Part shown: positions 23,828 to 32,394 of the stretch, piece after piece
Layout: the number at the start of each line of letters is the position of its first letter
How positions within the stretch are numbered: position 1 is the stretch's first letter
IMG/VR virus record: IMGVR_UViG_3300024261_002507
Span: 1 to 52,043 of that record
Direction: 5' to 3' (one strand)
DNA: 52,043 nucleotides
Source of the DNA: a virus
The notes under the pieces: generated by a model
Database searches by the model: none
Told to the model about the DNA's origin: nothing
The model's input: only the letters and a program-made list of their open reading frames with translations
Position numbers and translations under genes: made by a program

Positions 23828-25278
23828 TTACTATTCTCTGCTTTTTCTTTAATAAGTTTTTGTAAATTTTCTACTAGTGATGTTATATTAGTATCTTGAT
23901 ATATTTTGTATAATTTTTTAAATGAACTCTTTAACTCAATAAAATCTTGATCTTTACTATTACTAAACTTATTTAACTTTGCAATATACTCTTTATTAAT
24001 ATTTGGATTATTTTTATCTATTTCTTTTAATAAACAGATTATAGTAGGAATCAATTCTTCTTCTTTAGCATTCTCTAGATATTTATTTATTTTATTAATA
24101 CCACTATTCAGATCATTTTTAACTTTATCTTGACTTATTTTATCTACAATTTTTTCTATTATTTGAAAGGATTTTTCAAATTTATTTGTTTTGTTTTGTT
24201 CGTATTCTTTAGATAAAAGCATAACAAGACAATCAATGCACAAAAAACCTATTAAATCTTCATATTCTTTTACATCTTCTTTCAATCTTTTGCTTAGCAT
24301 GTCGCTACTAAAGCTTTCAACAGGATTTAAAATCGACAATATGTCATCTAAATTTGACTTATAGATATCGTTTGAAATAAAAGCAATTAAATTTTTATAA
24401 GCACTAGACGCATTTTTTTTGTTTTCTTTTATCAGTATCTTATTATTTGATATGACTAGTTTGTTTTCAATAATACTAATATCTTTCCTCAATTGATTTG
24501 AGCCTATATTGTTTTTCATTCCTTCAAAGTAAGCTGTTATTTTCTTTGCTTGACTTTCTTTAGTTAAGTTTCTATTATTTTCTAATATTACTTTCAAGTT
24601 CATTGCGTCTTTATTTGAAACTCTATCAGCTTGTAAATCTCTAATTGCATTCAGCGCTCTCAGACCGTAGCTTTCTCTTATCATGTTATTGATTTTTTCT
24701 AGCTCATTATCTAAATTTTTGTTTTTTTTATTTTGTATTTCGCTACTTGAGCTTTCGCTACTTGAGCTTTCGCTATCTTTCCAGAAATCTTTTTCAACCA
24801 GCTTTTCTGTTCCTTTTTCAAAAAAAGAGTAGACATCATCTACTAGATTACCAACATACAAATTCTGATCTTCACTTTGCAAAAAATATCTCATGCCTCC
24901 AGCATCATCAACACTTTTTCTAAAGTTATCTACAATTGCATATTCTGGAGCAGCAAACAAAAAAGCTTCATTTATATAAGACCCACTAGATAAAGATTCA
25001 CTTGTCCTGTCAATACTCCTCATAGCATTTCTTACTCTTCTAGCAAATTTAGCATCTGCTTGTTTCATGTTTTGATGTATTTTTTTTATACTTAAAGATC
25101 TAAAAGATAAAACAAATTCAATAGCATATTTTATATTTGCGCTGACTACTTTTAATACATCACTCAAAGTTGCTGTTATTTCTTTAAAGCCAAAAACATC
25201 TTTTATCTGATCAAATGTAAAATTTTCATTTAGAAACTTAGCTTTCTTATCTTTTATTATCAGCTTTTTCATATTCAT
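23824..25278 (-). CDS. Probable virion-associated protein, 484 aa
   Basis: Mostly helical. The N-terminus (KKLIIKDKKAKFLNENFTFD) includes an L-x-E-like FLNE segment. A weakly hydrophobic stretch follows (ITATLSDVLKVVSANIKYAI, then EFVLSFRSL; near 35-65). Next is a patterned core (SGSYINEAFLFAAPEYAIVD, DAGGMRYFLQ) and a Ser/Glu repeat (SESSSSESSSSE near 170) encoded by a 15-base tandem repeat. The C-terminal half is charged coiled-coil-like sequence. The context of probable head proteins suggests an internal or structural role; no family recognised. Confidence 0.6.
   Translation of the reverse strand: MNMKKLIIKDKKAKFLNENFTFDQIKDVFGFKEITATLSDVLKVVSANIKYAIEFVLSFRSLSIKKIHQNMKQADAKFARRVRNAMRSIDRTSESLSSGSYINEAFLFAAPEYAIVDNFRKSVDDAGGMRYFLQSEDQNLYVGNLVDDVYSFFEKGTEKLVEKDFWKDSESSSSESSSSEIQNKKNKNLDNELEKINNMIRESYGLRALNAIRDLQADRVSNKDAMNLKVILENNRNLTKESQAKKITAYFEGMKNNIGSNQLRKDISIIENKLVISNNKILIKENKKNASSAYKNLIAFISNDIYKSNLDDILSILNPVESFSSDMLSKRLKEDVKEYEDLIGFLCIDCLVMLLSKEYEQNKTNKFEKSFQIIEKIVDKISQDKVKNDLNSGINKINKYLENAKEEELIPTIICLLKEIDKNNPNINKEYIAKLNKFSNSKDQDFIELKSSFKKLYKIYQDTNITSLVENLQKLIKEKAENSK
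24741..24775 (+). repeat. 15-bp tandem repeat inside the 484-aa gene
   Basis: The unit cgctacttgagcttt occurs twice plus a partial copy. It encodes the minus-strand Ser/Glu stretch. Slipped-strand length change would stay in frame. Confidence 0.85.
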
Positions 25279-25280
25279 AT

Positions 25281-25559
25281 CTAAATATCTCCATCTTTAT
25301 GTCTATCTTTTTCTTTAAGTTCTAGATAGTGATTATACTCTGTACTTATATATTTAATTAAAGATGACTCAAATTCATTAAGACTGTGTTTTTTTGTATA
25401 ACTGTGTCTTGTTGAAAAATATTTTCTAATATCTGGGTGTAGATATCTTAGTAGATATTTTTTTAAGATAATCCAGTCGTCATCATTGTAAAACTCTAAT
25501 AGCTCTTCTATTAATTCAATTATTTTATCTTTATGATTGTCATCTATATTGCTAAACAT
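25281..25559 (-). CDS. Small phage protein, 92 aa
   Basis: Charged helical product (MFSNIDDNHKDKIIELIEEL; LLEFYNDDDWIILKKYLLRY; LHPDIRKYFSTRHSYTKKHS). No catalytic motif. It overlaps the stop codon of the 339-aa gene by one base and precedes the 484-aa gene by two. Unknown function. Confidence 0.65.
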   Translation of the reverse strand: MFSNIDDNHKDKIIELIEELLEFYNDDDWIILKKYLLRYLHPDIRKYFSTRHSYTKKHSLNEFESSLIKYISTEYNHYLELKEKDRHKDGDI

Positions 25560-26578
25560 TAAAAAGTCCTTGGTAAAATTGGAATATTTTCTAAACTATA
25601 TTCTTCTTCTTTTTCTATTTTTTCATTAAAACTTTTTTTCTCAACTAGTAAAAAGCTACCTGTTAGTTTTATAAAGCTTCTAGAAAACTTGTCCCAAATA
25701 ACAACACCTTCTGACTCTTCAATTTCTAATTCTTTTTTGATAAACTCACCAAGTATAACATTTAGTAACAGCGATATAATATTTTTTTTGTTTTTCCTAA
25801 AAAAGTAATTTGACATATTTTTATCATTAATAGCTTTTACTATTTCTTTAATTCTAAAGTTGTTTGTTATATCAAGACATCTTTCTTCAAGTATATCTTT
25901 AAAAGACAATAAAATATCTGTATCTTTTGATTTAAAGTTATACTCTTTTTCTATTATATATCTTAAGAAACTATTGTAGGAAGAAGTATAGCTTTCTTTA
26001 AGTGTAAGAACATCAAGAATTGCAAAGTTTTCTTTATTAGTATTACAAATCATTTCTAATACTTTGTGTGAATTATCAATAAGCTCAGAATTATTTTTAC
26101 TGTATCGACCTTTTCTTTTTTTTGTCTGGCAGAATTCAAACAATCCTATAGGATATGCAGTCTCTATTTTATTATCGATTATATTAGTTGTTTTATTAGT
26201 ATACTCAAATGCAATGAATTTAGTGTCGTTTTTAACTAAGTTAAATTTATTAGCAATAATATTAAACTCGTTATTTTGTTTAACAGAGTTCAAAATAAAA
26301 ACAATTGCCTTATAGATAATTTCTTCTTTAGCAAAAAACAAGTCAATATTATCTAAGCTTATTCCTTCAATGTCTCTCTTTAAGTCTGTGCCTCTATCAA
26401 CAACCCACGATTCTTTTTCTTTAGACCATCTTAAGGGAATTAAAATGCCGTCTTTTTTTTCATAGCAGCCGTTCTTCTTGACTATTCTAAATATATTTTT
26501 TGAAAATATTAAAAAGTCACTTACAGTATTGATATTTTTAAATTCATAAGGATGAAGTACTTTTATTAACTTAGGCAT
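25559..26578 (-). CDS. Ligase-like nucleotidyltransferase (KxDG family), unknown substrate
   Basis: 339 residues. Covalent nucleotidyltransferase motifs are visible in order: motif I EKKDGILIPLRWS (Lys41), WVVDRGTDL (motif Ia-like, 58-66), motif III-like FIAFEYTN near 125, motif IV EGVVIWDK (290-297) and motif V FIKLTG (302-307). These are the hallmarks of DNA/RNA ligases and capping enzymes. The insert between motifs III and IV is long and helical. It lies inside the late/structural block, not with replication genes, so a packaged RNA or DNA repair ligase is possible. It overlaps its upstream neighbour by eight bases. This is the third ligase-type enzyme in the window. Confidence 0.65.
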   Translation of the reverse strand: MPKLIKVLHPYEFKNINTVSDFLIFSKNIFRIVKKNGCYEKKDGILIPLRWSKEKESWVVDRGTDLKRDIEGISLDNIDLFFAKEEIIYKAIVFILNSVKQNNEFNIIANKFNLVKNDTKFIAFEYTNKTTNIIDNKIETAYPIGLFEFCQTKKRKGRYSKNNSELIDNSHKVLEMICNTNKENFAILDVLTLKESYTSSYNSFLRYIIEKEYNFKSKDTDILLSFKDILEERCLDITNNFRIKEIVKAINDKNMSNYFFRKNKKNIISLLLNVILGEFIKKELEIEESEGVVIWDKFSRSFIKLTGSFLLVEKKSFNEKIEKEEEYSLENIPILPRTF

Positions 26579-27212
26579 TCTCTTTAACTATTTTAATTAT
26601 TTCTTGTATAGACTCTTTTTGCTTTGTTTTATCACCTATGACAATAGGTTGATTTGTCAAGTCTTGCATTTTTTCTTCATCATCTAAGTTAACAGAAAGC
26701 TCTTGGGCTCGAGCTTTTGACTTGAGCTTTTCACTAGTTGCTGAACCTTTTTTTGTTACTTGGAATTTCATATCTGAAGGCACGTTTGCAGTTTTGCCAG
26801 AAACATCTAAAAGAGTTACTTGAGTTAAGCCTTTAACAAAGACATAAAGAATCTTTTTTTCATCTTCGCTAAGTCTATCAAAATAATTCTTAAGTTCTGA
26901 GTCAACTTCAGGGTCTGACAAGGAATGTGAAGCTCTAAATTGATTTAAGTCTCGCTTTACTCTGTCATAGTCTAATGCATCTGAAAGGGTTAGTGTTGAA
27001 GGGGATTCGTCACCTGTTTCATACTCTTCATCTTTAATAGAGGCTTCTTTTCTAGAATCTTCTTCTTCTTCTTCAACATCATCTTCGTTTAGTTCTTCTG
27101 ATAGCTCGTGATTAAAACCCATTTCTCTAGAATCTCTAATAAACTCTTCTCTTTCTTGCTTCCAAGAGTTTTCAAGTATACCATTAAACTCTTCTATTAG
27201 CTTATAGTCCAT
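26571..27212 (-). CDS. Conserved phage protein, 213 aa, acidic
   Basis: The start is placed at the ATG overlapping the stop of the 56-aa gene (TAATG), giving MDYKLIEEFNGILENSWKQE. It contains the L-x-E motif (ILE/N), then a strongly acidic stretch (ELNEDDVEEEEEDSRKE near 39-55) and a helical core (DYDRVKRDLNQFRASHSLSD; ELKNYFDRLSEDEKKILYVF). I associate the core with a conserved hypothetical family of marine phages (from memory). The acidic, helical composition would suit a head-assembly or scaffold-related role. Confidence 0.65.
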   Translation of the reverse strand: MDYKLIEEFNGILENSWKQEREEFIRDSREMGFNHELSEELNEDDVEEEEEDSRKEASIKDEEYETGDESPSTLTLSDALDYDRVKRDLNQFRASHSLSDPEVDSELKNYFDRLSEDEKKILYVFVKGLTQVTLLDVSGKTANVPSDMKFQVTKKGSATSEKLKSKARAQELSVNLDDEEKMQDLTNQPIVIGDKTKQKESIQEIIKIVKENA

Positions 27213-27382
27213 TACTTGTTCTCCCAAACAATTCTATTTTGCCATCTCTCTTGATACATACTATCCCTAAGTCTTCTAGCTTCATCATGGTCTATGATAC
27301 TCTGACTATTTTCTTTACTCTTTTTTTCTTTAACTTGTCTCTTCTCTATATCTTTAACAAACTTATCAAATTCAAAATTCAT
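27212..27382 (-). CDS. Small 56-aa helical protein
   Basis: ATG to TAA in the gap between the 213-aa and 133-aa genes. Product: MNFEFDKFVKDIEKRQVKEK then KSKENSQSIIDHDEARRLRD and SMYQERWQNRIVWENK. Highly charged and helical, aromatic at the end. Its stop overlaps the start of the next gene (TAATG) and its start follows the previous stop by two bases, so it fits the operon exactly. Unknown function. Confidence 0.65.
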   Translation of the reverse strand: MNFEFDKFVKDIEKRQVKEKKSKENSQSIIDHDEARRLRDSMYQERWQNRIVWENK

Positions 27383-27383
27383 T

Positions 27384-27785
27384 TTATACATCCTTAATCT
27401 TTATCTTTAGTAAATAAATATTTGACTCACATAGTTTTATTTTATAATTAATTTTTTTTGAACTACACAGTATTTCTTTAAAATTATCTTCGTCAAACTC
27501 TATGTGGACTTTATCTATTAAATTTCTATCTAGTAAATTAAAACAAGATATGTTTGACAAAACATGTAAAATTTCTTGTCTGTCTTTTTTTTGATAATTA
27601 ACTAACTTAGCTTTAAATACTTCATTTTTAGTTTGAAAATAAACATAAGGATTATTGGTTCGATTTACTTCAATATCAGAATCAGAATATAACAATTCTT
27701 CTAAATCTTCACTTAGAAGCAAAGAGTTTTCGTTAACTTGTTCTTGTTTTTCTAATTCTTTTATTATTTCATTGTTTATCTGCAT
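27384..27785 (-). CDS. Phage protein, 133 aa
   Basis: Starts MQINNEIIKELEKQEQVNEN and contains LLSEDLEELLYSDSDIEVNR, then a beta-rich C-terminal domain (PYVYFQTKNEVFKAKLVNYQ; INYKIKLCESNIYLLKIKIK). The N-terminal helix with LLSED resembles the L-x-E segments of other late proteins. It overlaps the PCD-like gene by 17 bases. Function unknown. Confidence 0.6.
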   Translation of the reverse strand: MQINNEIIKELEKQEQVNENSLLLSEDLEELLYSDSDIEVNRTNNPYVYFQTKNEVFKAKLVNYQKKDRQEILHVLSNISCFNLLDRNLIDKVHIEFDEDNFKEILCSSKKINYKIKLCESNIYLLKIKIKDV

Positions 27786-28122
27786 AATAATACATTACAT
27801 CTTTTTTTATTTTGTCTATGTCTCTCGCAGCTTCAATTTCAATTTCAGATATCGATGGAGATAAAGCGTGTATTATACAGCCGACTTTCATTTCTTTAAC
27901 TCTGAATTCAATAGAAGCATCTGTCTCTCTATTGAATTTTATTAGTTGTATTATAAACGCTTCTAGAAATTTTCTTTTTTCAAAAACATAAGATTTGATA
28001 ACTCTTTTTTCCTCATATGCCCAAGTATCTTTTGATACTTTTAAAGGCTTGAATTGATTTTCAACAGAAAATGTCTTAGCATTTTCATTTAAATAATTTG
28101 ACATAATATTTTGTAAATACAT
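27769..28122 (-). CDS. Pterin-carbinolamine-dehydratase-like small phage protein
   Basis: 117 residues. After an N-terminal arm, the sequence reads VIKSYVFEKRKFLEAFIIQL, IKFNRETDASIEFRVKEMKV and HALSPSISEIEIEAARDIDK: a helix, an edge strand and a second helix with the spacing of the pterin-4a-carbinolamine dehydratase (DCoH) fold. The catalytic HH pair of true dehydratases is not seen, so it is probably a structural derivative. Similar short proteins occur in the structural clusters of marine phages (from memory). Fold assignment is tentative. Confidence 0.5.
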   Translation of the reverse strand: MYLQNIMSNYLNENAKTFSVENQFKPLKVSKDTWAYEEKRVIKSYVFEKRKFLEAFIIQLIKFNRETDASIEFRVKEMKVGCIIHALSPSISEIEIEAARDIDKIKKDVMYYYADKQ

Positions 28123-28134
28123 TTTCTACCTATT

Positions 28135-31100
28135 CTATAGAGAATACTTTGAAGTCACATACTCAGGTTTTGATGAGCCAGGGCTTTTAGTGTCAATAGT
28201 AGAAAGTCCTAATTCATCTTCAAGATACTCTGCAAAATCTTTTGATTTTAATATAGGTGCGAACTGTTTCTTATATTTACTAAATGCTTTAAATGTATCT
28301 TTGCCTACTTCTTTAAAAATTTTAATATTTAACGGATCAGCGCCTCTTCTTAATACTTTACTAATTGCTAAAGAGTTAATAACAATCTCATCATGACGTC
28401 CTTCTTCGTAATCAAACAAGAATGCAACGAATTCTTTAGATGAACCTTTTGACATGCGCATCATCCTAACCTTAGACCTACCAATAATACCATTTGAGTC
28501 AAAAATATCATCTAGCAAATCATCAACATCATCACTTCCAAATTCACTACCATCTTTGCTCATAATTTTAAATTTTGGGTGATCAGAATTAAAACTTCTT
28601 ATCTTTGCCAAAAAGTCTCCTTTGTTATTGATATTACCTGAAATGTAGTCTCTTTGATACTTCTGTGTATTCATATCTTTGTCTTGTTTATATGACTCAG
28701 CGCTAGGTAAACCAGACCTATTCATGGTAACATTTATTATTGTACCAAACAAATCTTTACCTTCATCTTTAGGTATGTCTCTTAGTCTTATTGCTTTTGA
28801 CAGCTCTTTGCCTGTATTTGGGTCTATTTTCTTTCTTGCTAAAGAAGTACCTATTTTCCCTCCTTTTGTATGCGCTTTAAAATAATCTCTTATTGCGAAA
28901 GTCAACTCTTCTTCAACGCTACTCCAAATATATTTATTGTAAAATTCTTTCATCATTGTAGTAGCATATACTCTAAACGAAGAATTTCCCGATGTTAAAC
29001 AATCTAATATTGCATACTTCTTAAATTGAGAATCTTCTTCTTCTAGCTTTTTAATTGCTTCATAAAATTCATTGTTGTTTTCGCTTCCTGCATAACGCCA
29101 AGCTGAATTTATTTTTTCTCTTACAATTTCTTTTTCACTTTCATCACCTTTGTCATCAAAGTATCTTTCAAAGCCCTTGGATGTAGTATATCTAGACATC
29201 TCATCGAAAAACCTAACGAGCTTTTTCATCTCCGGAGATCCTGGAAGCTTAAAGGCTTCGTCATGAATAAGGTCAAGAGTAGTTAAAGTATCAAACCATT
29301 TTTGTGCTAACTGAGAATATATTTCAGATTTTTCTGGAATAGAAAGCGAATAGTGGTTTCCTTTAAACCAAGCTTTAAGTGAATACTGCCTAGGGCCTGA
29401 TGTTCCTGTCATTTCGCCATAGGTTTGCATACCTATATCTCTATACTTTTGAGGACCAGCTTTTTCCTTTAAACCAAATCTTTTCATGAATTTAGCATAA
29501 TCTTCTGGAGTTGCAGCTGCATTGTTATATAACTCTTCGTAAATTTTACCTTTTTGATCTAAGCTTATAACAGTTATCTTCATGCTTTTAGTTAGTTTAG
29601 ATACAATGTCTTCATATTCTCTAGCTTCTTCAGATGTTAAGCCTTCTGCAGGTACGTCCTCTAAATCTTCAATAATAACATTACCTTGAGTATCTGTTTC
29701 AAATTTAGCAAATACATTAGGCTTTGTTGCTTCCAATTTTTTATTTAGCTCAGCAATTCTATTTCTTAGATCATTCATTTGATCTTGATACTCTTTGTAT
29801 TCAAGCTCAGTCAGCATAATCTCAGGCTCATCTAGAGATGAATATGCAGCTTGAGTAACGTTGATCACTTCATTTCTGTCTTGTTCTAGCGATGATGAAG
29901 CTTCATCATCAAGCTCTCTATCAATTCTCAAATTTTCAGATTCATACTCTTCAAATTCGCTTTGAGATAAAGGATTAATTTTAGAAGATGATTGATTGTC
30001 TCCAAACATTATGTCTAAATCAATTGTTAGCTGTCTAAACTTAATAGGATCATTAAAAAGTCTTCTAGCAATATCAAGTAAGTCGTCGAGCCTTAAAATC
30101 TCATCTTCAAGATCATAGTCGTGCTTTAATAAAATATCTTGTATTTCTTTGTCAAAAGATTTAATTTCTTCTTGCGACATTAATCCGCCTCTAGATCTTC
30201 TACTCCTTCTTCCAGATGTTACAAACGTTCCTTTCCGCTTATATTCATCAGCGCCTTCAGATCTATCAAGCTTAACAAAATCTAAATCTTCTGTCGAGCC
30301 TGAAATGTATTTTCTAATTTCAGAATCTTTATTATGAATACTTGCTAATTTTTCTTTTCTTTCTTGACTACCCATTTTAGTACTAGAAAGTTTTTCTAAA
30401 TGTCGCTGCTTTTCTTTTTCATTTAATCCTAAAAACTTTAGTGATCCCGTTTGTACGCTTAGCATTCTATACATCTTGTCAAGTATAAAATGTTTCTTTC
30501 TTGCTTCGATAGACATTCTACTGATTGCTTCAATTGCAATTTGATCAACCTTGTCTTCAGCTGATCTTACAGGAAATCCCTTTACCATGGATCTCATATT
30601 CTTAATATCTTTAGTCTGTTCTGGAGTAAGATCACCACTAATTTTTCTAACAATTTTACTTATTTCAGAATGATAGTTCCTGTCTGGTTCAATATCAAAC
30701 ATTGACTTGTAGTCTTTTTTACTAAACTTTCTAGGATCTTTACCTCCAAAGTATGCAACAATATCATTGTCTTTATAGTCTATGTCAACAATTTCATCGC
30801 TTTCACTTTCAATACTATCTTCTCCTGCTATAGATGATAAATCTTCGTCATCTGGATTAGTTTTGTCAAACATATCTGTTAAGTCAACAACATTATCTTC
30901 TTTGCCATAGCTTTCACTAAGAATTGATTTTTTAATTTTTATAGACTTTAAAAGAGTCTCTTCTAGTTTTTTGTTTAATTTATTACTATTAATCTTGACT
31001 TCGTCTAAAAGACTTTCTACAGCATCTTTTTTGTTAACAATTCTTTTGCTTATTTTTAAGTTTAGCTCTTTAATCAAATTACAAGAAAGCTTTTCTGCTA

Positions 31101-31341
31101 TTTTTTCTGATCTAGTCTCATTGAAAACTTGCCTTTTATAAAGATCAACAATTGAAACTTCCGTGGGAAACAAACCTTCGGAATTGTTTAAGCTTTTTAT
31201 ATAGCAATTAAATTCTTCTAACATATATTTGTTTTTGTTAATGTTAGTATTAGAAAATTTTGAAAGCAAAAAGTATTTTCTTTTATACACTTTGCTTTTA
31301 TATTCTAAAAGCTTGTTAACTCTATTTTTTATTTTTTTCAT
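28135..31341 (-). CDS. Large late protein, 1068 aa, unknown
   Basis: The start is the ATG at 31341, overlapping the upstream stop region; a TTG further upstream is less likely. The N-terminal 130 residues are very basic and helical. An ILSESYG segment (L-x-E type) lies near residue 140, followed by an acidic stretch (DDEDLSSIAGEDSIESESDE). The basic run RRSRRSRGG lies near residue 385, and a coiled coil (MLTELEYKEYQDQMNDLRNR onward) near 510-545. No enzyme motif was recognised. The basic-then-acidic layout with a possible cleavage site resembles phage prehead or tail proteins that are matured by proteolysis. Length and position suggest a virion component. Confidence 0.6.
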   Translation of the reverse strand: MKKIKNRVNKLLEYKSKVYKRKYFLLSKFSNTNINKNKYMLEEFNCYIKSLNNSEGLFPTEVSIVDLYKRQVFNETRSEKIAEKLSCNLIKELNLKISKRIVNKKDAVESLLDEVKINSNKLNKKLEETLLKSIKIKKSILSESYGKEDNVVDLTDMFDKTNPDDEDLSSIAGEDSIESESDEIVDIDYKDNDIVAYFGGKDPRKFSKKDYKSMFDIEPDRNYHSEISKIVRKISGDLTPEQTKDIKNMRSMVKGFPVRSAEDKVDQIAIEAISRMSIEARKKHFILDKMYRMLSVQTGSLKFLGLNEKEKQRHLEKLSSTKMGSQERKEKLASIHNKDSEIRKYISGSTEDLDFVKLDRSEGADEYKRKGTFVTSGRRSRRSRGGLMSQEEIKSFDKEIQDILLKHDYDLEDEILRLDDLLDIARRLFNDPIKFRQLTIDLDIMFGDNQSSSKINPLSQSEFEEYESENLRIDRELDDEASSSLEQDRNEVINVTQAAYSSLDEPEIMLTELEYKEYQDQMNDLRNRIAELNKKLEATKPNVFAKFETDTQGNVIIEDLEDVPAEGLTSEEAREYEDIVSKLTKSMKITVISLDQKGKIYEELYNNAAATPEDYAKFMKRFGLKEKAGPQKYRDIGMQTYGEMTGTSGPRQYSLKAWFKGNHYSLSIPEKSEIYSQLAQKWFDTLTTLDLIHDEAFKLPGSPEMKKLVRFFDEMSRYTTSKGFERYFDDKGDESEKEIVREKINSAWRYAGSENNNEFYEAIKKLEEEDSQFKKYAILDCLTSGNSSFRVYATTMMKEFYNKYIWSSVEEELTFAIRDYFKAHTKGGKIGTSLARKKIDPNTGKELSKAIRLRDIPKDEGKDLFGTIINVTMNRSGLPSAESYKQDKDMNTQKYQRDYISGNINNKGDFLAKIRSFNSDHPKFKIMSKDGSEFGSDDVDDLLDDIFDSNGIIGRSKVRMMRMSKGSSKEFVAFLFDYEEGRHDEIVINSLAISKVLRRGADPLNIKIFKEVGKDTFKAFSKYKKQFAPILKSKDFAEYLEDELGLSTIDTKSPGSSKPEYVTSKYSL

Positions 31342-31342
31342 T

Positions 31343-31732
31343 CTAGACCTCGTCAACTATTTTTTTAAAACTTTTCCATATTTTTCTTACTTGTTTTATT
31401 GTAAGATCATTAATACCTAAATCAGAGAACTCACTTGCTAACGCTGACGATAATTCTGTAGTATTGTCGGGCATAAAGCTTTTGTCTCCTCTATCATAAT
31501 TAACATTTATCAATGATTGATTATTAACGACCTCAGTAGGAACTACAGGTATAAAAGCTTTTTCTTCTTCTTCATCTCTTAGATCGTCGTTTTTTGTTTG
31601 AGGCCCGGGAGTATCGTATTGACCCATTCTGCTATTATTAACATACATTGAGTCACCAACTGGTCCAGCAATATTTTCAAACAAAAGATTATTAGCTAAC
31701 TTAGTTAAGCTATCTACACTAGTTTTCTTCAT
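31343..31732 (-). CDS. Small late protein with capsid-targeting-like N-terminus
   Basis: 129 residues. The N-terminus MKKTSVDSLTKLANNLLFEN is an amphipathic helix ending in LLFE, the same word seen three times around the 2350-aa protein. A proline-rich, acidic middle follows (TKNDDLRDEEEEKAF) and then a C-terminal helix (IKQVRKIWKSFKKIVDEV). It looks like a small processed head protein. It precedes the 1068-aa gene, with its stop next to that start. Confidence 0.6.
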   Translation of the reverse strand: MKKTSVDSLTKLANNLLFENIAGPVGDSMYVNNSRMGQYDTPGPQTKNDDLRDEEEEKAFIPVVPTEVVNNQSLINVNYDRGDKSFMPDNTTELSSALASEFSDLGINDLTIKQVRKIWKSFKKIVDEV

Positions 31733-31782
31733 TTTGATTACCTTGTTTTTATTTAATTATTTAACAATAACTAAATATCATA

Positions 31783-32115
31783 CTAATGATAATCAATTTT
31801 TTTCTTTTTTGAATTAATGAACTCTATCAAGCTAAATTCATCATACCCATATTCTTTTAATAGTATAGTATATAAATCTTTAAGTGCTGCTGAAATTACT
31901 ACTATGTCATTGACAATAACTTTATTATGAGATTTTAGTTCTTCTACAATATTGTTTAGTGATGATATCTTTTCTTTGTCTTCTTTTTTAGCTAACACTA
32001 AAGCTTCTATTTCTTTTTTAAGAATAGAGATTTCTTCTTGATTTTTTGATACTTCGTCTAAAACTTTTAAAAACTTTTTAGTTTTATTTAAAAGGTGAGT
32101 TTTCTTCAATAACAT
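31783..32115 (-). CDS. Coiled-coil protein
   Basis: 110 residues from the ATG at 32115, overlapping the ribbon-helix-helix-like gene by 32 bases; a TTG at 32136 is an alternative start. The middle is a regular heptad coil (SKNQEEISILKKEIEALVLA, KKEDKEKISSLNNIVEELKS), followed by a C-terminal helix. It may oligomerise. Unknown function. Confidence 0.55.
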   Translation of the reverse strand: MLLKKTHLLNKTKKFLKVLDEVSKNQEEISILKKEIEALVLAKKEDKEKISSLNNIVEELKSHNKVIVNDIVVISAALKDLYTILLKEYGYDEFSLIEFINSKKKKIDYH

Positions 32116-32386
32116 TATACAAATCTTTCTCTTCAATATCTCTAAGTTTGCTAAGCTTGTTGTCTTTTATTTCATTCACTCGCTCATCTACAAGAGAATG
32201 TATATGATTATCTTTTTCTATGTATTTTTCTGCCATCAAGCAGAAAAACTTTTGCATAGACATTTCATTTAAGAACAACAATGCTCTCAGTTTCTTGTGT
32301 ATAGATCCTGGAATCTCAACGTGAACTGTTTTGTTGTTGACAATTTTTTTTATTTGTCTTTTGCTTTTAGAAGATTTAGACTTCAA
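32084..32386 (-). CDS. Possible ribbon-helix-helix-like regulator
   Basis: 100 residues. A basic start (MKSKSSKSKRQIKKIVNNKT) leads to VHVEIPGSIHKKLRALLFLN and EMSMQKFFCLMAEKYIEKDN. The order of a short strand, then helix, then helix, with the P-x-x-x-HKKL pattern and the N-cap EMSMQKF, is what Arc/CopG-type ribbon-helix-helix DNA-binding proteins show. It would be a transcription regulator placed in the late cluster. The fold call rests on pattern only. Confidence 0.5.
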   Translation of the reverse strand: MKSKSSKSKRQIKKIVNNKTVHVEIPGSIHKKLRALLFLNEMSMQKFFCLMAEKYIEKDNHIHSLVDERVNEIKDNKLSKLRDIEEKDLYNVIEENSPFK

Positions 32387-32394
32387 AACTTATA

